Positions 43,807 to 53,088 of a DNA stretch of 64,000 nt are shown one piece after another. Origin of the DNA: CAMLJR01 sp964500675 (lineage in GTDB: Bacteria > Pseudomonadota > Gammaproteobacteria > Pseudomonadales > CAMLJR01); the NCBI GenBank assembly GCA_964500675.1, contig CAZCNY010000006.1, positions 1 through 64,000 on the forward strand. Direction: 5' to 3'. Every line of letters begins with the position of its first letter. Position 1 is the first letter of the stretch. The notes beneath the pieces are model-generated. The model made no database searches. It saw only the letters and a list, made by a program, of their open reading frames with translations, and was not told the DNA's origin. The position numbers and the translations under genes were made by a program.

Positions 43807-46035
43807 TTATTCGGTGAGCGTATCCGCCAAAATCCGCGGAGTGATAAAGATGAGTAACTCTTGCTTGGTTTTTGTCACATCAGTGCGCTTAAACAAACGG
43901 CCAACGTAAGGTAAGTCACCCAGGAACGGTATTTTATCGGTCGTGGTCAGATCGGTCGACTTGAATACACCGCCCAAAACCACCGTTTCACCGTTGTTGA
44001 CCAATACCTGCGTTTTCACCGAATTGGTATCGATTTGCGGAACGCTGCCACCGTTACCCGTCGAGATAAATCGACCCGGAGAATCGGAGTTGATAACCAA
44101 ATCCATAATGATTCGATCATCGGGCGTTATGCTTGGAGTAACATCCAATTTCAGCACCGCCTCTTTGAATGACACAGTGCTCTCGCCATTCGCCGCCGAT
44201 TGCTGATACGGAATTTCGGTACCCGACTTGATGGTGGCTTGCTGTTTATCACCGGTAATTACCTTGGGCTGCGATACGATCTCGCCGCGCCCCATCGACT
44301 CTTGCGCGGACAACTCCAACTGGAGATTCACATCGTTACTCATATAACCGATAGCCACTGATCCCACAGGGTTGGTCGCGCCTAAATTGACATTGAGCGC
44401 GTCCCCGAGCTGTGAAACGTAGCCATCCGGGGGAACAAACGGTTGGCCTTGCGCTGCGGCTGCATTTGCCTTATTCAACGCATTTTGAAACGTATTTTGG
44501 CTTGCTAAATTCGCGTTTTGCGCGGAAATAATCGAATCCGTATGCCCGCCAAAGTAAAGATTGTTGTTGTTGACTGACGTTATTCCGGCACCGCCCCACT
44601 TAACACCGAGACTATTCGTGAAGTCGGAGGACGCTATAACCAATCTCGCCTCAACCAGCACTTGACGAACTGGAACATCAAGAAGCTTAACAATGCGGCG
44701 AAACTCTTCTAGCTTTTGTGCAGTCTCCGTGACTAGCAGCGAGTTCGTGCGATCATCAACTATCACCTGACCGCGCGCGGACAAAATACTGCCGGTACCA
44801 CTCGGCGCTTGACCACCGCCAGCAGTTCCTCCACCGCTCGGTGCAAACAATTTGTATAAGTCCTTCGCACGCGCGTAGCGAATACGGATATGCTCTGTTT
44901 GCAACGGCGCCAACTCTTGTGCCTGCTTAGATGATTCCAGCTCTTGGCGTTCGCGCTCGGCGATTTCCGCTGCGGGCGCAACCATAAGCACATTGCCTTC
45001 CTGACGCTTATCGAGCCCTTTCGTCTTCAACACTAAATCCAGAGCTTGATCCCACGGCACATTTTGCAACCGCAACGTTATTTTGCCGGTGACTGTATCG
45101 CTCGCAACCAAGTTCAAGCCCGTAAAGTCCGCGATAATTTGCAGTACGGCGCGCACTTCAATATCTTGGAAATTGAGCGACAAGCGCTGACCGGTATAGG
45201 CAAACTCTTTCTTGCGCGCCTGCGCTTCGTCCTTAGTTAAGGGTTTGACGCTGACGACGTATTGGTTATCGGTTTGATAGGCCAAGTAGTCGTATTCGCC
45301 GATGACCTGCAAGTAGACAATTGCTCCTTCGGCAGTTGCTTGCGCGTCGACGACTTTAACCGGCGTCGCAAAATCTACAACGTCGAACCGTCGCTGCAAA
45401 TTGTCAGGCAGGCTGACACCTTTAAATTCCAACTTGATGCGCTGCCCTTCCACCGTCGCGTTGATATCGGTTTTCGGATCGGTGAGGTCGATGATCAAGC
45501 GCCCCTCACCGGTATCGCCGCGACGAAAATCGATGTTATCGATACTGCGCTTCGAGCTTGCAGTTGTTGCGGTCGATTTCGCCAACGCGGCGGATACCGC
45601 ATCGCTGCCATTGGCCAACGGTTTCAAATAGGCGCGCGCACCGGCATCGCCGACATTCACAAAAAGCGTATTGCCTTCAACGCGCGTGGTATAGGGAGCG
45701 GCCTGCAGCAGATTTAAAATCATACGCGTACGGCCAGTGGACTCGAGCACGATTGCACTAGCGGCATTGTCGTAACCGAGCGTAAATTTCTTTTCTTTCA
45801 GCTGCGACGTCACGCCGGCGAAATCCAACGCGATGCGCGCCGGCTTCTCAATCGTATAACCTTGTGGCACCGGCGGCGGTGCATCGAAGGTGAGCTGCGC
45901 TTCAAAAGCGCCGCCCGGCAGCGAGCTGAAGTGAACATCGGTCAGGTTGGTGGCGCCAGCTGCAGAAACTAATGCCAGACAAACGAGAGCACATTTAACT
46001 GCTGTACCAGCCGTATTAAAAATCGTCCGAATCAT
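43807..46035 (-). CDS. pilQ: Type IV pilus secretin PilQ
   Basis: A 742-aa outer-membrane secretin that forms the pilus exit pore. Signal peptide (CALVCLALVSAAGA), two AMIN domains that bind peptidoglycan (about 30-250), a short N-domain (LSLNFQDIEVRAVLQIIADF), a second N domain and a C-terminal secretin region (RQVLVEARLVIASSDF through VVLGGVFKS and LLIFITPRIL). The ATG at 46035 starts just before the signal peptide; an upstream extension is formed by a 24-bp duplication and not used. Confidence 0.96.
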   Translation of the reverse strand: MIRTIFNTAGTAVKCALVCLALVSAAGATNLTDVHFSSLPGGAFEAQLTFDAPPPVPQGYTIEKPARIALDFAGVTSQLKEKKFTLGYDNAASAIVLESTGRTRMILNLLQAAPYTTRVEGNTLFVNVGDAGARAYLKPLANGSDAVSAALAKSTATTASSKRSIDNIDFRRGDTGEGRLIIDLTDPKTDINATVEGQRIKLEFKGVSLPDNLQRRFDVVDFATPVKVVDAQATAEGAIVYLQVIGEYDYLAYQTDNQYVVSVKPLTKDEAQARKKEFAYTGQRLSLNFQDIEVRAVLQIIADFTGLNLVASDTVTGKITLRLQNVPWDQALDLVLKTKGLDKRQEGNVLMVAPAAEIAERERQELESSKQAQELAPLQTEHIRIRYARAKDLYKLFAPSGGGTAGGGQAPSGTGSILSARGQVIVDDRTNSLLVTETAQKLEEFRRIVKLLDVPVRQVLVEARLVIASSDFTNSLGVKWGGAGITSVNNNNLYFGGHTDSIISAQNANLASQNTFQNALNKANAAAAQGQPFVPPDGYVSQLGDALNVNLGATNPVGSVAIGYMSNDVNLQLELSAQESMGRGEIVSQPKVITGDKQQATIKSGTEIPYQQSAANGESTVSFKEAVLKLDVTPSITPDDRIIMDLVINSDSPGRFISTGNGGSVPQIDTNSVKTQVLVNNGETVVLGGVFKSTDLTTTDKIPFLGDLPYVGRLFKRTDVTKTKQELLIFITPRILADTLTE

Positions 46036-46066
46036 TTTCCCACCATACCCAGCGCTGTGAACGCAG

Positions 46067-46114
46067 CCTGAAAATTTGTTGTGCAGATACCCTGAGAATT
46101 TTTTGTGTAGATAC
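46067..46114. repeat. 24-bp tandem duplication between pilP and pilQ
   Basis: Two adjacent copies (46067-46090 and 46091-46114) differ at three positions; unit CCTGAAAATTTGTTGTGCAG plus ATAC. It fills much of the pilP-pilQ gap. Confidence 0.85.
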
Positions 46115-46155
46115 AGAATATCCATGAACCTCTCCGCCGAGCTCGTCCCAATCAT

Positions 46156-46707
46156 TTACTTTTTCTCCACGGTCTTTAGCTGCAATTTGTGGGGACGCTC
46201 TACCCACTCATCAGGACCGTTTGAAACAATTTCCATCACCAACATATCGTTTTCGGTTAGCTCCACGATGTGCCCGAAGTTTTTACCCATGTAATTGCCC
46301 ACCTTGACGCGGTGCACGCTGCCTTCGGAGTCCTGCACCAACCCCCACAATGTGCCGTCCATCTGCACCGTACCTACCATGGTCAACGAATCGATATTGA
46401 ACTGCTCAAGGTATTCTTTCGGCCGTGTCAGATCGGGTTTAACTTTTACCAGCCTCTGCAGGCGCGTAATGTCTTTGACCTCAACAGGCTGCTGAAACGG
46501 ATTGCGCAACCCAGCCGCGCTATAAGTAAACGATTTGTAGGCGGTGAAAGCAGGTATCGGCTGAATATGACCAGCTGGCCGCGCTTTCACATCAGCCATG
46601 TATTTGTCCAGATCGGGAAACGAACTGCTGCCGCAGGCGGCAATCAGCACCATCGCAGCGAACAGTGCAGCAATCGAGTAATTCGGGCGCGCGCTAACCA
46701 TGCTCAT
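46156..46707 (-). CDS. pilP: Type IV pilus inner-membrane lipoprotein PilP
   Basis: A 183-aa lipoprotein (lipobox LIAAC near residue 25) that links the PilMNO inner-membrane platform to PilQ. The conserved GLRNPFQQPVEV and the C-terminal beta fold (SLTMVGTVQMDGTLWGLVQD, HRVKVGNYMGKNFG) match PilP. GGGAG precedes the ATG by 7 bases. It begins 2 bases after the pilO stop. Confidence 0.95.
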   Translation of the reverse strand: MSMVSARPNYSIAALFAAMVLIAACGSSSFPDLDKYMADVKARPAGHIQPIPAFTAYKSFTYSAAGLRNPFQQPVEVKDITRLQRLVKVKPDLTRPKEYLEQFNIDSLTMVGTVQMDGTLWGLVQDSEGSVHRVKVGNYMGKNFGHIVELTENDMLVMEIVSNGPDEWVERPHKLQLKTVEKK

Positions 46708-46709
46708 CT

Positions 46710-47318
46710 CTACGCTCCCTTGTACCGATAGGTTTTCGCTGAGATGCTCATCGACAACACACCCTGCGCTTTGGGATCCGATGTGATCTTGAAATCATGC
46801 AGCGTCACGATGCGCGGCAACGAAGCAATGCCACTCACAAATGTGCCGAAATCATGGTAGGTGCCCGTGACCTCGATATTGATTGGCAGCTCGACGTAAA
46901 ATTCTTTGGTTTGCTCGGGCTGCAGCTTAATGCTCTTTATCTCGAGACCGCTTTCGACGCCCTTATTGGTAATATCTTCTAGCAAACCCGGCACTTCAGT
47001 ATCCGTCGGCAACTGGCTCACGAGTGCACCGAATGTCTGCTGCATTTCCGCCATTTGCTTGCGCAGCGCGTCGAGATTCGCCGCTTTAAAGGCTTTGTCT
47101 TCAAACTCTTTTTTCAAGTCGATTTCTTTTTTCTGAACCTGAGTCAGCTGGTCGCTCATATCCGAGATGTTGTAGAAATAGCCTGCCGCGACCACCACGA
47201 CAAACACGAGCACCCAGGCGATAACTTTTACCGGCATCGGCCAACTGCCGATGTTGTCGACACTCAGCTCGCTGAAATCGAGCTCGCGCAAATCGCGCAA
47301 TGCATCCTGAAACGCCAC
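46710..47318 (-). CDS. pilO: Type IV pilus assembly protein PilO
   Basis: A 202-aa bitopic inner-membrane protein. One transmembrane segment (about 30-47, VIAWVLVFVVVVAAGYF), a periplasmic coiled coil and a ferredoxin-like C-terminal domain (LPINIEVTGTYHDFGTFVSG). It pairs with PilN in the alignment complex. Two bases separate it from pilN and pilP. Confidence 0.95.
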   Translation of the reverse strand: MAFQDALRDLRELDFSELSVDNIGSWPMPVKVIAWVLVFVVVVAAGYFYNISDMSDQLTQVQKKEIDLKKEFEDKAFKAANLDALRKQMAEMQQTFGALVSQLPTDTEVPGLLEDITNKGVESGLEIKSIKLQPEQTKEFYVELPINIEVTGTYHDFGTFVSGIASLPRIVTLHDFKITSDPKAQGVLSMSISAKTYRYKGA

Positions 47319-47320
47319 GA

Positions 47321-47884
47321 TTATTTATCTCCCTTCTTTTCGTCAGGCGGAACAATTTCAACCGCCATTTTGAAGGCACTGGCTTGATCGCCGTAGTCGG
47401 GCGAAGCTTGCACCGAGGTTAAATTTGGGCTCTTGAGCCAATCGGATTTGTCTAATTGCCGCATCAAACTGGAAACCCGGTTGTTCGATTCAGCGATGCC
47501 GACAATTTCGATTTTCTTATCGGTACGCGCCAATGATTGGTAAAACACACCGTCCGGTAAGGTGCGAACCAGCTCATCGAAAATATGCACTACGAGCGGG
47601 CGCGTTCCCTGCAAATCCTGAATCACTTTCATGCGATCGATGAGCTGGCGGCGTTTCGCTTCCAACTCTTTGATCTCTTTTACTTGATTATTAAGTTCAT
47701 CGATATTGCGCTGTAAATACGCGTTGCGATTGTTTTGATTGTCGATCCATCCGCTGTACACGCGGTTCGCGGCCAACACCACAAATAGCGCGAACACCGC
47801 CGTGCCCGCTAAAACGACGAGAAACTCTTTGCGCAGTTCCTGGCGGCGCTCTTCGCGCCAGGGCAGCAGGTTTATGTGGGCCAT
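47321..47884 (-). CDS. pilN: Type IV pilus assembly protein PilN
   Basis: A 187-aa protein beginning with the short cytoplasmic motif INLLPWREERR that binds PilM, then one transmembrane segment (about 22-42) and a coiled-coil/ferredoxin-like periplasmic part. It overlaps the pilM stop by one base. Confidence 0.95.
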   Translation of the reverse strand: MAHINLLPWREERRQELRKEFLVVLAGTAVFALFVVLAANRVYSGWIDNQNNRNAYLQRNIDELNNQVKEIKELEAKRRQLIDRMKVIQDLQGTRPLVVHIFDELVRTLPDGVFYQSLARTDKKIEIVGIAESNNRVSSLMRQLDKSDWLKSPNLTSVQASPDYGDQASAFKMAVEIVPPDEKKGDK

Positions 47885-48951
47885 TAATCGAAACTCCTCA
47901 TCGCCAAGCCGCAGGCAACAATCAGCGATGGCGCATCGTTGGTCAGCGCCGCTACATCGACGCGCGACGACACCGCCATGCGCGCCAACGGATTGGCTAC
48001 CGATGCCGCGGTTCCAAGCCGCTCTTGCACTAATTCAGCAAGTCCTGTCATCGATGCGACGCCGCCCGCCAACAAGATGTGATCGACATCGTTGTATTGG
48101 CTCGACGAGAAGAAAAATTGCAGCGAGCGCGTAATCTGCTGCACCACCGCGTCTTTAAACGGCTCCAAGACATCGTGTTCATAATCGTCTGGAAGCCCGC
48201 CCTGTTTTTTCGCAAGCCCCGCTTCTTCGACAGTCAATCCATAACGGCGCTGAATTTCTTCGGTGAGCTGACGACCGCCGAACAACTGCTCGCGCGTGTA
48301 AACGGTATTGCCGCCGACGAGAACGCTGAGCGTAGTCATCGTAGCGCCGATATCAACAATCGCTACCACGCTGTCATCGTCGTAATCGAATTGGCTCTGG
48401 CAGAGTTTGAAGGCGCGCTCAACTGCATATGCTTCGACATCGACGACTTTGGGCGCCAGCTCCGCCAGCTCCAACGCATCGACGCGCGAATCGACATTCT
48501 CGCGCCGGCAAGCCGCCAACAGCACCTCCACTTGATCGGGGTTGTTGGCCGAAGCACCCTGCACTTCAAAATCCAACGCCACCTCATCGAGCGGATAGGG
48601 AATGTATTGATCGGCTTCGAGACTGATCTGCGTCTCCATCGCATCGTCGCTGAGGCCTGCGGGCATGTCGATCAACTTGGTAATGACCGCCGAGCCCGCC
48701 ACCGCCACCGCGACGGTTTTCAATTTGGTCTTGGCGCGGTTATGCGCCGTGCGCAGAATGTCCGCGACCGCTTCAACTTCAGCGATATTCTTCTCGACCA
48801 CCGCATTGGGCGGCAGCGAGGCAACCGCATAACTCTCGACGCGGTACTGATCGCCGCTGCGGCTGAGCTCAAGCAGCTTCACCGAAGAGGAGCTTATATC
48901 GATGCCCAGCACGGGCAGTGCACGCTTTTTGCCGAATAGACTGCTAATCAC
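47884..48951 (-). CDS. pilM: Type IV pilus assembly ATPase PilM
   Basis: A 355-aa actin-like cytoplasmic protein of the FtsA fold. LGIDISSSSVKLLELS is the first phosphate motif, and VVAIVDIGATMTTLSVLVGG the second. It binds PilN and starts the inner-membrane platform. The start codon is GTG at 48951. It is the first gene of pilM-N-O-P-Q and divergent from the PBP1A gene across 174 bases. Confidence 0.95.
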   Translation of the reverse strand: MISSLFGKKRALPVLGIDISSSSVKLLELSRSGDQYRVESYAVASLPPNAVVEKNIAEVEAVADILRTAHNRAKTKLKTVAVAVAGSAVITKLIDMPAGLSDDAMETQISLEADQYIPYPLDEVALDFEVQGASANNPDQVEVLLAACRRENVDSRVDALELAELAPKVVDVEAYAVERAFKLCQSQFDYDDDSVVAIVDIGATMTTLSVLVGGNTVYTREQLFGGRQLTEEIQRRYGLTVEEAGLAKKQGGLPDDYEHDVLEPFKDAVVQQITRSLQFFFSSSQYNDVDHILLAGGVASMTGLAELVQERLGTAASVANPLARMAVSSRVDVAALTNDAPSLIVACGLAMRSFD

Positions 48952-49055
48952 AGTAATTTTCCTATCTGCATCCGTGACTTAGAGCACAAATTTGCATCGT
49001 AAATTAAATACCACGCCCTGCGTTTGCGCAAATGCCTTCAGTGAAAAAAAATGCT

Positions 49056-49061
49056 TATAAT
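49056..49061 (+). promoter_or_regulatory. Putative -10 box for the PBP1A gene
   Basis: A perfect TATAAT lies 65 bases before the PBP1A start in the AT-rich gap shared with pilM. No good -35 box is present at 16-18 bases, so strength is uncertain. Confidence 0.45.
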
Positions 49062-49125
49062 TTCACAGTTTGCCGAAGTCACTTACAGCACTTTATTGCT
49101 AAGCCCTTATCAGCACAGAGAAAAC

Positions 49126-51624
49126 ATGTCGAAATTGAGCTCTTTTATCCGCACCACGATCTGGATTTTTCTCGGATTCGGCGCGCTTCCCGTGCTATTC
49201 GGTGCCGCAGCGTTCTTATACCTTAGTCCGAATTTGCCATCTGTCGATGCGCTGCGCGACGTGCAGTTACAAACGCCGTTACGGGTATATACCGGCGATG
49301 GCGAACTGATTGGCGAGTTTGGTGAGATGCGGCGCACACCCGTTAAATTGAGCGACTTGCCGCCGCTCTTCATCAAGGCCGTACTCGCTGCCGAGGACGA
49401 TAATTTTTATAGCCACCACGGCGTTGACGTCAAAAGTCTGATACGCGCCGGGTCGCAGCTGGTTTCCACGGGGCATATTCAAACCGGTGGCAGCACGATC
49501 ACAATGCAGGTCGCAAAAAATTATTTTTTAACGCCGGAAAGATCATTCGCACGCAAGTTCAACGAGATTCTGCTCGCGCTGCAGATCGATCACGACCTCT
49601 CGAAAGAGGAAATTCTCGAGCTCTACCTTAACAAAATATTTCTCGGCAATCGCGCCTACGGCGTTGAAGCAGCAGCGCAAGTGTATTACGGCAAGTCGAT
49701 CAAAGACCTGTCGATCGCGCAGTGGGCAATGATCGCAGGGCTGCCCAAGGCACCTTCGGCCAATAACCCGATCGCCAATCCCGAGCGCGCCCTACAACGC
49801 CGCAACTGGATTCTCGGCCGCATGCACTACCTTGGCTATATCGATCAGCAACAATACGACAACGCAGTGCGCGAACCGCTCGATGCGAGCTACCACGGTT
49901 CCGTGCTCGATGTCGAAGCGGGCTATGCTGCGGAAATGGTGCGGCGCGAAATGGTCGAGCGCTTCGGCAACAAAGCTTATACCGACGGCTATGTGGCCTA
50001 CACCACGCTCGACGCCAAATTGCAGCGGACCGGCGATCACGCGGTTATCGATGGGCTACTTGACTACGATCAGCGCCATGGTTACCGCGGCCCCGAGCGC
50101 CACTTCGCCCCCGCAGCTGCGGGAGATAACCAAAAGCTCTGGCGCCATCATCTCGCCGCAATACCCGAAGTTGGCGGCCTGCTGCCGGCTGTGGTCACCG
50201 CGGTTGAGCCGCGCGCTTTTTCCGCGCTGCTCGCATCGGGGGAGACTGTCACGATCGACTGGGAACACGGACTCGCCACTGCGCGCAGGTTGATCGATGA
50301 AGATCATCGCGGCCGGGCGCCGCAAACCGCGGCCGATGTGGTCGCCGTCGGCGATGTGATTCGACTGCGCAAAAATGCGAAGAGCGAATGGGAGCTGCGG
50401 CAAGTGCCCGAACTGCAAAGCGCGCTCGTCAGCATCGATGCCGATAACGGCGCCATCTTGAGCCTTGTCGGCGGCTTCGATTTTCGCACCACCAAATTCA
50501 ATCGCGTCACCCAGGCCGAGCGTCAGCCCGGCTCCGGTTTCAAACCGTTCATTTACACGGCAGCGCTCGAACACGGGTTTACGCCGGCGACCATCGTCAA
50601 CGATGCGCCGATCGTATTTCAGGATGAGCAAATGGAAGAAGCTTGGCGACCGGAAAACGACACCGGCAAATTTTACGGTCCAACACCGCTGCGTCGCGCG
50701 CTGTATGAGTCGCGCAACGTTGTTTCGGTACGCGTGCTGCAACAGGTCGGCGTCGATACCGTGATCGATTACGTGCCGCGCTTCGGTTTCGATAAAAGCA
50801 CCATTCCGCACAATCTTTCGGTCGCACTCGGCAGCTTATCGGTGACGCCGCTGCAGATGGTGCGGGCCTACGCGGTGTTCGCCAACACGGGTTATTTGAT
50901 CGAGCCCTACTTGCTGCAGCGCGTCGTCGACCGCAATGGCGCCACGGTCTACGCAGCCAAACCGGTGGTTGCCTGTCCGAGCTGCGATCAGGCGCCGAGT
51001 GCGATCATCGGTGACGCTAACGCCGCCGAAACTACCCGTCCCGACACCGCCGCAACCGCATCGGCGGATTCCACTGGCAGTAACGCCGCCGCCAGCGCGA
51101 CAGCATCCGAAACACCGCTGGCGCCGCAAGTACTGGACAAGCGCTACGCGTTCATCATGGATTCGATGCTACGCGACGTCGTTCGCCGCGGCACCGCGGA
51201 AGCGGCGGCGAGCATGGGACGCGACGATATGGCAGGTAAAACCGGCACCACCAGCGGACCGGTTGATACCTGGTTCAATGGTTACTCGGGCGGCATCGTC
51301 ACCACCGTGTGGTCCGGCTTCGATCAATACAAAGCGATGGGGCGCGACGAATACGGCTCGACCGTCGCGTTGCCGATATGGATGGAGTACATGCGCACCG
51401 CCCTGGCGGGCAGACCCGAGCGCCAGTTCAAACAGCCCGAAGGCGTGGTGAGCTTGCGCATCGATCCACATACGGGATTGCGCGCGCCGCCCGAGCAGGC
51501 CGACGCGGTGTTTGAGTATTTCACCGAGGACAACACGCCGGGGCCGGAAGCGCCCGGCGCAGCACCCGGCGACAGCGGTGCGCCGGCCGCCAATGGCGGC
51601 GTCTCCGAGCACGACTTGTTTTAA
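49126..51624 (+). CDS. mrcA: Penicillin-binding protein 1A
   Basis: An 832-aa bifunctional peptidoglycan synthase. One N-terminal transmembrane helix (about 9-30), a family 51 glycosyltransferase (AVLAAEDDNFYSHHGVD with the catalytic Glu, and GGSTITMQVAKN), an OB-like insert, and a transpeptidase domain with SxxK in QPGSGFKPF, SRN in YESRNVVS and KTGTT in MAGKTGTTSG. An Ala/Thr-rich low-complexity insert separates SRN and the KTG part. The ATG at 49126 was chosen because the earlier in-frame ATG at 49051 adds an unrelated stretch inside the promoter. Confidence 0.96.
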   Translation: MSKLSSFIRTTIWIFLGFGALPVLFGAAAFLYLSPNLPSVDALRDVQLQTPLRVYTGDGELIGEFGEMRRTPVKLSDLPPLFIKAVLAAEDDNFYSHHGVDVKSLIRAGSQLVSTGHIQTGGSTITMQVAKNYFLTPERSFARKFNEILLALQIDHDLSKEEILELYLNKIFLGNRAYGVEAAAQVYYGKSIKDLSIAQWAMIAGLPKAPSANNPIANPERALQRRNWILGRMHYLGYIDQQQYDNAVREPLDASYHGSVLDVEAGYAAEMVRREMVERFGNKAYTDGYVAYTTLDAKLQRTGDHAVIDGLLDYDQRHGYRGPERHFAPAAAGDNQKLWRHHLAAIPEVGGLLPAVVTAVEPRAFSALLASGETVTIDWEHGLATARRLIDEDHRGRAPQTAADVVAVGDVIRLRKNAKSEWELRQVPELQSALVSIDADNGAILSLVGGFDFRTTKFNRVTQAERQPGSGFKPFIYTAALEHGFTPATIVNDAPIVFQDEQMEEAWRPENDTGKFYGPTPLRRALYESRNVVSVRVLQQVGVDTVIDYVPRFGFDKSTIPHNLSVALGSLSVTPLQMVRAYAVFANTGYLIEPYLLQRVVDRNGATVYAAKPVVACPSCDQAPSAIIGDANAAETTRPDTAATASADSTGSNAAASATASETPLAPQVLDKRYAFIMDSMLRDVVRRGTAEAAASMGRDDMAGKTGTTSGPVDTWFNGYSGGIVTTVWSGFDQYKAMGRDEYGSTVALPIWMEYMRTALAGRPERQFKQPEGVVSLRIDPHTGLRAPPEQADAVFEYFTEDNTPGPEAPGAAPGDSGAPAANGGVSEHDLF

Positions 51625-51626
51625 AA

Positions 51627-52985
51627 TCAGATCGCGTCGAGCGCTTCGATCAGCGTATTGACGCCGATCACCTCCATGCCGTCGGGCAGTTGTTTGGGCC
51701 GATTCGCGCGCGGCACGATCGCGCGCTTGAAACCGTGCTTGGCGGCCTCATGCAAGCGCTCTTGACCGCTCGGCACCGGGCGGATTTCGCCGGCCAACCC
51801 AACCTCGCCGAACACGACCAAATCCTGCGGCAGCGCGCGGTCGCGAAAGCTCGACACGATGGCAAGCAGCAACGCCAAATCCGCGCTCGTCTCCAGCACC
51901 TTGACGCCACCGACCACATTGACGAATACATCTTGATCGCCGATCTGCAAACCGCCATGACGGTGCAGCACCGCGAGCAGCATCGCGAGCCGATTCTGCT
52001 CAACACCGACCGCCAGCCGGCGCGGATTGCTCATTTGCGAAGAGTCCACCAGCGCCTGGATTTCTACGAGCAGCGGCCGCGTGCCTTCCCACACCACCAT
52101 GACGACACTGCCGGCGGCCTGCGCCATGCCGCGCGTGAGGAAAATGGCCGACGGATTTTTCACTTCGCGCAAACCCTGCTCGGTCATCGCGAACACACCG
52201 AGCTCGTTCACCGCGCCAAACCGATTTTTATTGCCGCGCAGCGTGCGCAGGCGGCTGTCGTTCGAGCCTTCGAGCATGATCGAGCAATCGATCATATGTT
52301 CGAGCACTTTCGGCCCCGCAAGACCGCCATCCTTGGTGACATGGCCGACGAGGAACAACACGGTACCGGATTGTTTCGCATAGCGCGTCAGCATCGCCGC
52401 GCAGTCACGCACCTGCGACACGCTGCCCGGCGCTGCGGTGAGGTCGGGATCGTAGAGCACCTGGATCGAATCGACGACGAGCACCTTCGGCGCGATCTCG
52501 CGCACGCGTTCGAGCAGCGCATGCACATCGGTTTCGGCAAGCAATTTGAGCTTGTCAGTCGGCAATTGCAGTCGCTGCGCACGCATCGCCACCTGCTGCA
52601 GCGACTCCTCGCCGGTCACGTACAGCGCTGGAACCGAAGCGGCGAGATGACACAGCGTTTGCAGCAGCAGCGTGCTTTTACCCGCGCCGGGTTCGCCGCC
52701 GATCAGAATTGCCGAGCCCGGCACGAGACCGCCGCCCAGCACGCGATCGAACTCCTCCGCGCCGGTGCTGATGCGCGGCAATTCGGCCAGCTCGATGTCG
52801 CCGAGCGTTTTGACTTCGCTCACAGCCGCGCCGGCGTAGCCGATCGCGCGCTCGCCGCGCGGCTCATTCGGCACGCGAAATTCGACGATCGAATTCCAGG
52901 CGTTGCACTCGGTGCACTGCCCGAGCCATTTACTGAACTCGGCGCCGCACTCGTTGCAGACAAAAGCGGTTTTACGTTTGGCCAT
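51627..52985 (-). CDS. radA: DNA repair protein RadA
   Basis: A 452-aa RecA-like helicase that helps branch migration in recombinational repair. An N-terminal C4 zinc finger (CNECGAEFSKWLGQCTEC), Walker A GGEPGAGKSTLLLQ, the RadA-specific KNRFG motif, and a C-terminal Lon-protease-like domain (EVGLAGEIRPV). The start at 52985 gives MAKRKTAFVC. Two bases from the PBP1A stop, convergent. Confidence 0.97.
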   Translation of the reverse strand: MAKRKTAFVCNECGAEFSKWLGQCTECNAWNSIVEFRVPNEPRGERAIGYAGAAVSEVKTLGDIELAELPRISTGAEEFDRVLGGGLVPGSAILIGGEPGAGKSTLLLQTLCHLAASVPALYVTGEESLQQVAMRAQRLQLPTDKLKLLAETDVHALLERVREIAPKVLVVDSIQVLYDPDLTAAPGSVSQVRDCAAMLTRYAKQSGTVLFLVGHVTKDGGLAGPKVLEHMIDCSIMLEGSNDSRLRTLRGNKNRFGAVNELGVFAMTEQGLREVKNPSAIFLTRGMAQAAGSVVMVVWEGTRPLLVEIQALVDSSQMSNPRRLAVGVEQNRLAMLLAVLHRHGGLQIGDQDVFVNVVGGVKVLETSADLALLLAIVSSFRDRALPQDLVVFGEVGLAGEIRPVPSGQERLHEAAKHGFKRAIVPRANRPKQLPDGMEVIGVNTLIEALDAI

Positions 52986-53088
52986 AAACAATCCGACAAG
53001 ACGAACGAATTAGTTTCGTAATGCTACTCGAAACCCGCGTCGCACCGTACAATCGCACTCCAATCCTTCTCACGGTTTCGATTCGCGC

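Noticed and set aside
48079..48939. Long plus-strand ORF (286 codons) over pilM
   Set aside because: Antisense shadow of pilM; composition rich in Arg, His, Leu typical of reverse frames.
51690..53021. Long plus-strand ORF (443 codons) over radA
   Set aside because: Exactly antisense to radA with no conserved features.
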